Of a DNA stretch of 25,299 nucleotides, positions 22,720-25,299 are shown one piece after another. The stretch comes from DAIPJH01 sp036770365 (lineage in GTDB: Bacteria > Pseudomonadota > Alphaproteobacteria > Rickettsiales > UBA998). The position numbers were made by a program, and so were the translations under genes. Positions within the stretch are counted from its first letter, which is position 1, and each line of letters begins with the position of its first letter. The notes under the pieces were generated by a model. It was not told where the DNA came from and did no database searches. It was given only the letters and a program-made list of their open reading frames with translations. The stretch spans positions 1-25,299 of the forward strand of contig DAIPJH010000020.1 of the NCBI GenBank assembly GCA_036770365.1, read 5' to 3'.

Positions 22720-23820
22720 CTAAAACCCTCCCTTTTTTCCACCTTCGGCGGCAGGTTGTGGTGTGTTGTGGCCACTTTCACCTGTGTCATCACCTGCTTC
22801 ACTGAGGACATCACGGAAAGTTTCCTTGGTAATTGTACCTGCAATAAGCAAACGATTGAGAGTATCTTTCATGGTGGTCATGCCAAGTTTACTTCCCATT
22901 TGCATCAATGAATAAAGTTGAGGAATCTTGTTTTCACGAATAAGGTTACGAATCGCAGGTGTACCAATCATAATTTCGTGGGCTGCCACACGACCGCCAC
23001 CAATTTTTTTGACCAATGCCTGCGAAACCACTGCTTGTAGAGATACGGAAAGCATGGCGCGAATCATGGGTTTGTCGTTTCCAGGGAAGACGTCAATGAT
23101 ACGGTCAATGGTTTTTGGTGCAGTGTTGGTGTGGAGTGTTCCCATGACCAAGTGTCCTGTTTCCGCTGCAGTAATCGCAAGCTGAATGGTTTCTAAGTCA
23201 CGTAACTCGCCGACGAGAATGATGTCTGGATCTTCACGAAGCGAGCTTTTGAGAGCTTTGGCAAAGGATTTGGTGGATGCTCCGACCTCACGTTGGTTGA
23301 TCAACGACATTTTAGATTGATGCACAAACTCGACAGGATCTTCAATCGTCAAAATATGGCGAGACATGGTGGTATTGATGTGATTGACCATGGCGGCCAA
23401 AGTGGTGGATTTACCACTACCTGTTGGCCCTGTTACAAGCAGTAAGCCTTTGTGTAGTGTGCAGAATTGTCTGAATATTGGTGGGCAGTTTAAATCTTCA
23501 AGCGATAGAATTTTTGTCGGAATGGTACGAAATACAGCGGCTGGACCATTTAGGGTGTTGAAAGCGTTGACACGAAAACGCATATCAGATCCAAGGGCAA
23601 TCGAAAAATCCAGTTCAAGATCATGTTCGTATTGGCTACGCTGCTGCTCGGTCATGATCGAATAGAGCATTTGTTTGATAATACTTGGGTTTAAGGGAGG
23701 GCTGCCATCAATAGGAAGCATGTCTCCGCTGACACGTACAATCGCGGGATTGCCTGACGATAGATGTAAGTCAGACGCGCCGCGTTGTTGAGTATAGGTT
23801 AGTAGATTTGCAACATCCAT
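22720..23820 (-). CDS. pilT: Type IV pilus retraction ATPase PilT
   Basis: Main retraction motor of type IVa pili, driving twitching, DNA uptake or surface attachment. The 366-residue product has ASDLHLSSG near the N-terminus, Walker A GPTGSGKST (131-139), Asp box TIEDPVEF (158-165), Walker B DIILVGE (199-205), His box TGHLVMGTLH (221-230) and the PilT-specific AIRNLIRE (289-296). A Gly/Pro-rich tail (about 345-366) extends past the usual end. GAGG, eleven bases before the ATG, could pair with CCTC immediately before the start codon. The gene is 31 bp downstream of an exported TPR gene on the same strand. Confidence 0.96.
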   Translation of the reverse strand: MDVANLLTYTQQRGASDLHLSSGNPAIVRVSGDMLPIDGSPPLNPSIIKQMLYSIMTEQQRSQYEHDLELDFSIALGSDMRFRVNAFNTLNGPAAVFRTIPTKILSLEDLNCPPIFRQFCTLHKGLLLVTGPTGSGKSTTLAAMVNHINTTMSRHILTIEDPVEFVHQSKMSLINQREVGASTKSFAKALKSSLREDPDIILVGELRDLETIQLAITAAETGHLVMGTLHTNTAPKTIDRIIDVFPGNDKPMIRAMLSVSLQAVVSQALVKKIGGGRVAAHEIMIGTPAIRNLIRENKIPQLYSLMQMGSKLGMTTMKDTLNRLLIAGTITKETFRDVLSEAGDDTGESGHNTPQPAAEGGKKGGF

Positions 23821-23851
23821 GGAGGTGAAGCCTCAAGTCGTTTCGTATGCT

Positions 23852-25299
23852 TCAATTAGACGCTAAAAAAGTTAATCTTTCCTGAAGAGCATGTGCATCT
23901 GTAGGAATAGCAAGCCCTTTTTCATGTGCGCTGAGTAACTCACGGTATACGCGTATTGCATCGTCTTTGTATCCACCTTCGTCATACATCACAGCAAGGT
24001 TGAATTTGTATGCGAGATTCTCAGGTGATAATCCCACCGCATGAACCATATTCTCGATAGCAGCAGGATAATTTTTTGCCTTTTTATAGAGAAGAGCAAT
24101 TTGGGCGGAGATGGGGCTGAAATTCTGGTTGCGGCTTTTCATGCGTTCCATTTGATGAATAGCGACTTCAGGAGATTCCTCACCCACGAGTGAGAGGAAA
24201 TTATTGAGGGCCTCTTCATTATGAGCATCGACCATCAGTAAATGACCATAGACGGGTGCGGCTTTGGCAAACATGCCCAGTTTATGCCATGTGGTCGCTA
24301 AACCAAACAAGCCTTGTACATTGTCTGGGTCAGTGGTCAAGACGTTTTGATATATCTCAACAGCTTCCTCTGTTTTTCCTGCCATAAGCGCATTATAGGC
24401 ACGCTCTAATTCATAGTTGAGGTCATAACCGCTTGCTGTGGATTTCACTTTTGCGCCCGTGGATTTATCATTTTTCCCTGATTGGTCAGGAAGCTTGATG
24501 TCAGGGTCTTGCCGCTGAATATTCAGTTCTTTCCATGGTTCTTTTGCTGGTTTCAGACCCGTGAGATTGGCAGGTAATGATTCAAGAATGCTACGCGTTA
24601 CAGGCGTTAAATCCGCCAATTCTGGATTAAGTTGGTTGCCAAAGCTATCACTATCAACGTCTGTTTTTTGGGTTGAGGGAAACTGTGGCGAACTTAGCAC
24701 TTCACCAAATTTTTGCGGCGCAGCAATAGGGGCGGGCTTTGTGTTGGGGGTATGTGCGTTTTTAGGGTCTGCTTTAGAGGTTTTAGGGATGGGGGGGAGA
24801 TCAGCAGTCGCAAGTAGCGGTGTCGGTTCTTGAGGATTACCGCCTGCTGCTGGTGCAAGCTTGCCTAGGTCAGCAGATAAAGCAAGGTTAATTGATGCGT
24901 CTTTGGCTTTCACGCTGATATATTCATTGGCTGCCCGTGGTGGCTCAGGAAGCTCATCCGAAGGGGAAATAATGTCTTGTACTTGTGTTGGTGTGATGGT
25001 GGCAACATCCATGGCATCGCTGCGTGTATCTTGATTGTTTTCATGTGTGACATTGACTGTTGCAGAAGGGACTTGGTCTGACGGATGGGATGCGAGTGCC
25101 GTATTGATGACATCAAGATTATCTTTGGTTTTGCTGATATCTTGGGTGATGTTGGCTTTGTTGTCAGTGGCTTGCTTTAAGTCTTGTGCTAGCTTGTCCT
25201 CATCCTGCTCAGAAAGCTGCAACGCTTTAGGAATCATGTTTTCAATCACGTCTGGTTGTTTTATCGCAACAACGGGAGAGATGGCTTGCGCCGCAGGGG
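23852..25299 (-). CDS. Exported TPR protein (5' end outside the window)
   Basis: The reading frame has no stop through the window edge, so the gene is partial; the GTG at 25249 is not a credible start. The first visible residues are P-A-A-Q-A-I-S-P, which looks like the end of a signal peptide cut after A-Q-A. About 480 residues are visible. The first 270 or so are polar, Pro/Asp/Thr-rich and probably disordered. The last 190 form four to five TPR units, including EEAVEIYQNVL, AKAAPVYGHLL, PAAIENMVHA and DDAIRVYRELL. It lies directly upstream of pilT and pilU on the same strand. TPR accessory proteins such as PilW/PilF or MshN work in type IV pilus assembly, so a pilus role is plausible but unproven. 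Confidence 0.85.
   Translation of the reverse strand, partial: PAAQAISPVVAIKQPDVIENMIPKALQLSEQDEDKLAQDLKQATDNKANITQDISKTKDNLDVINTALASHPSDQVPSATVNVTHENNQDTRSDAMDVATITPTQVQDIISPSDELPEPPRAANEYISVKAKDASINLALSADLGKLAPAAGGNPQEPTPLLATADLPPIPKTSKADPKNAHTPNTKPAPIAAPQKFGEVLSSPQFPSTQKTDVDSDSFGNQLNPELADLTPVTRSILESLPANLTGLKPAKEPWKELNIQRQDPDIKLPDQSGKNDKSTGAKVKSTASGYDLNYELERAYNALMAGKTEEAVEIYQNVLTTDPDNVQGLFGLATTWHKLGMFAKAAPVYGHLLMVDAHNEEALNNFLSLVGEESPEVAIHQMERMKSRNQNFSPISAQIALLYKKAKNYPAAIENMVHAVGLSPENLAYKFNLAVMYDEGGYKDDAIRVYRELLSAHEKGLAIPTDAHALQERLTFLASN

Overview
The window looks like chromosome from an alphaproteobacterium of moderate GC. The main evidence is the heme-cluster order hemD - mic60-like (mitofilin) - hemY, an arrangement known from Alphaproteobacteria, together with an alphaproteobacterial-style HemY that carries a C-terminal four-cysteine knuckle. 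Adjacent pilT and pilU point to twitching type IVa pili, which are less common in this class and recall predatory or host-associated lineages such as Micavibrio. That lineage guess is inference. I see no rRNA, tRNA, CRISPR, prophage or intact IS element.

Layout. 44-1729 (-): an outer-membrane two-partner secretion transporter (TpsB), with no TpsA partner in view. 1967-3166 (+): an unrecognised Gly/Ala-rich protein behind a tandem 11-bp repeat and a likely promoter. 3222-6524 (+): hemD, mic60-like and hemY, tightly packed. 6621-7370 (+): a small two-hydrophobic-segment protein with a His-rich tail. 7367-10187 (-): a TPR-sulfotransferase followed by an ABC ATPase. 10319-10997: two small convergent hypotheticals. 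11046-11445: about 400 bp without a credible gene but with hairpins. 11446-12801 (+): two membrane-anchored hypotheticals, the second with a BamE-like C-terminal region. 12819-14468 (-): a secreted DUF1996 protein. 14643-21159 (-): queC, a 1045-residue proline-rich OmpA-like protein with internal 33-residue repeats, an inositol-monophosphatase family gene, efp and class I fructose-bisphosphate aldolase, with two repeat elements in the spacers. 21341-25299 (-): pilU, pilT and the 3' part of a TPR gene that runs off the window.

How parts may work together. The heme cluster joins tetrapyrrole synthesis to inner-membrane organisation (Mic60, HemY). PilT and PilU drive pilus retraction, and the preceding exported TPR protein may be an accessory factor. 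EF-P is encoded close to a protein with about 25 polyproline runs, a class of sequence whose translation generally needs EF-P. The least explained material is the pair of glycine-rich membrane-type hypotheticals (1967 and 6621) that share an upstream TGTCATC motif, the two-gene membrane unit at 11446-12801, the noncoding block before it, and the inverted REP-like pair at 20127-20228.
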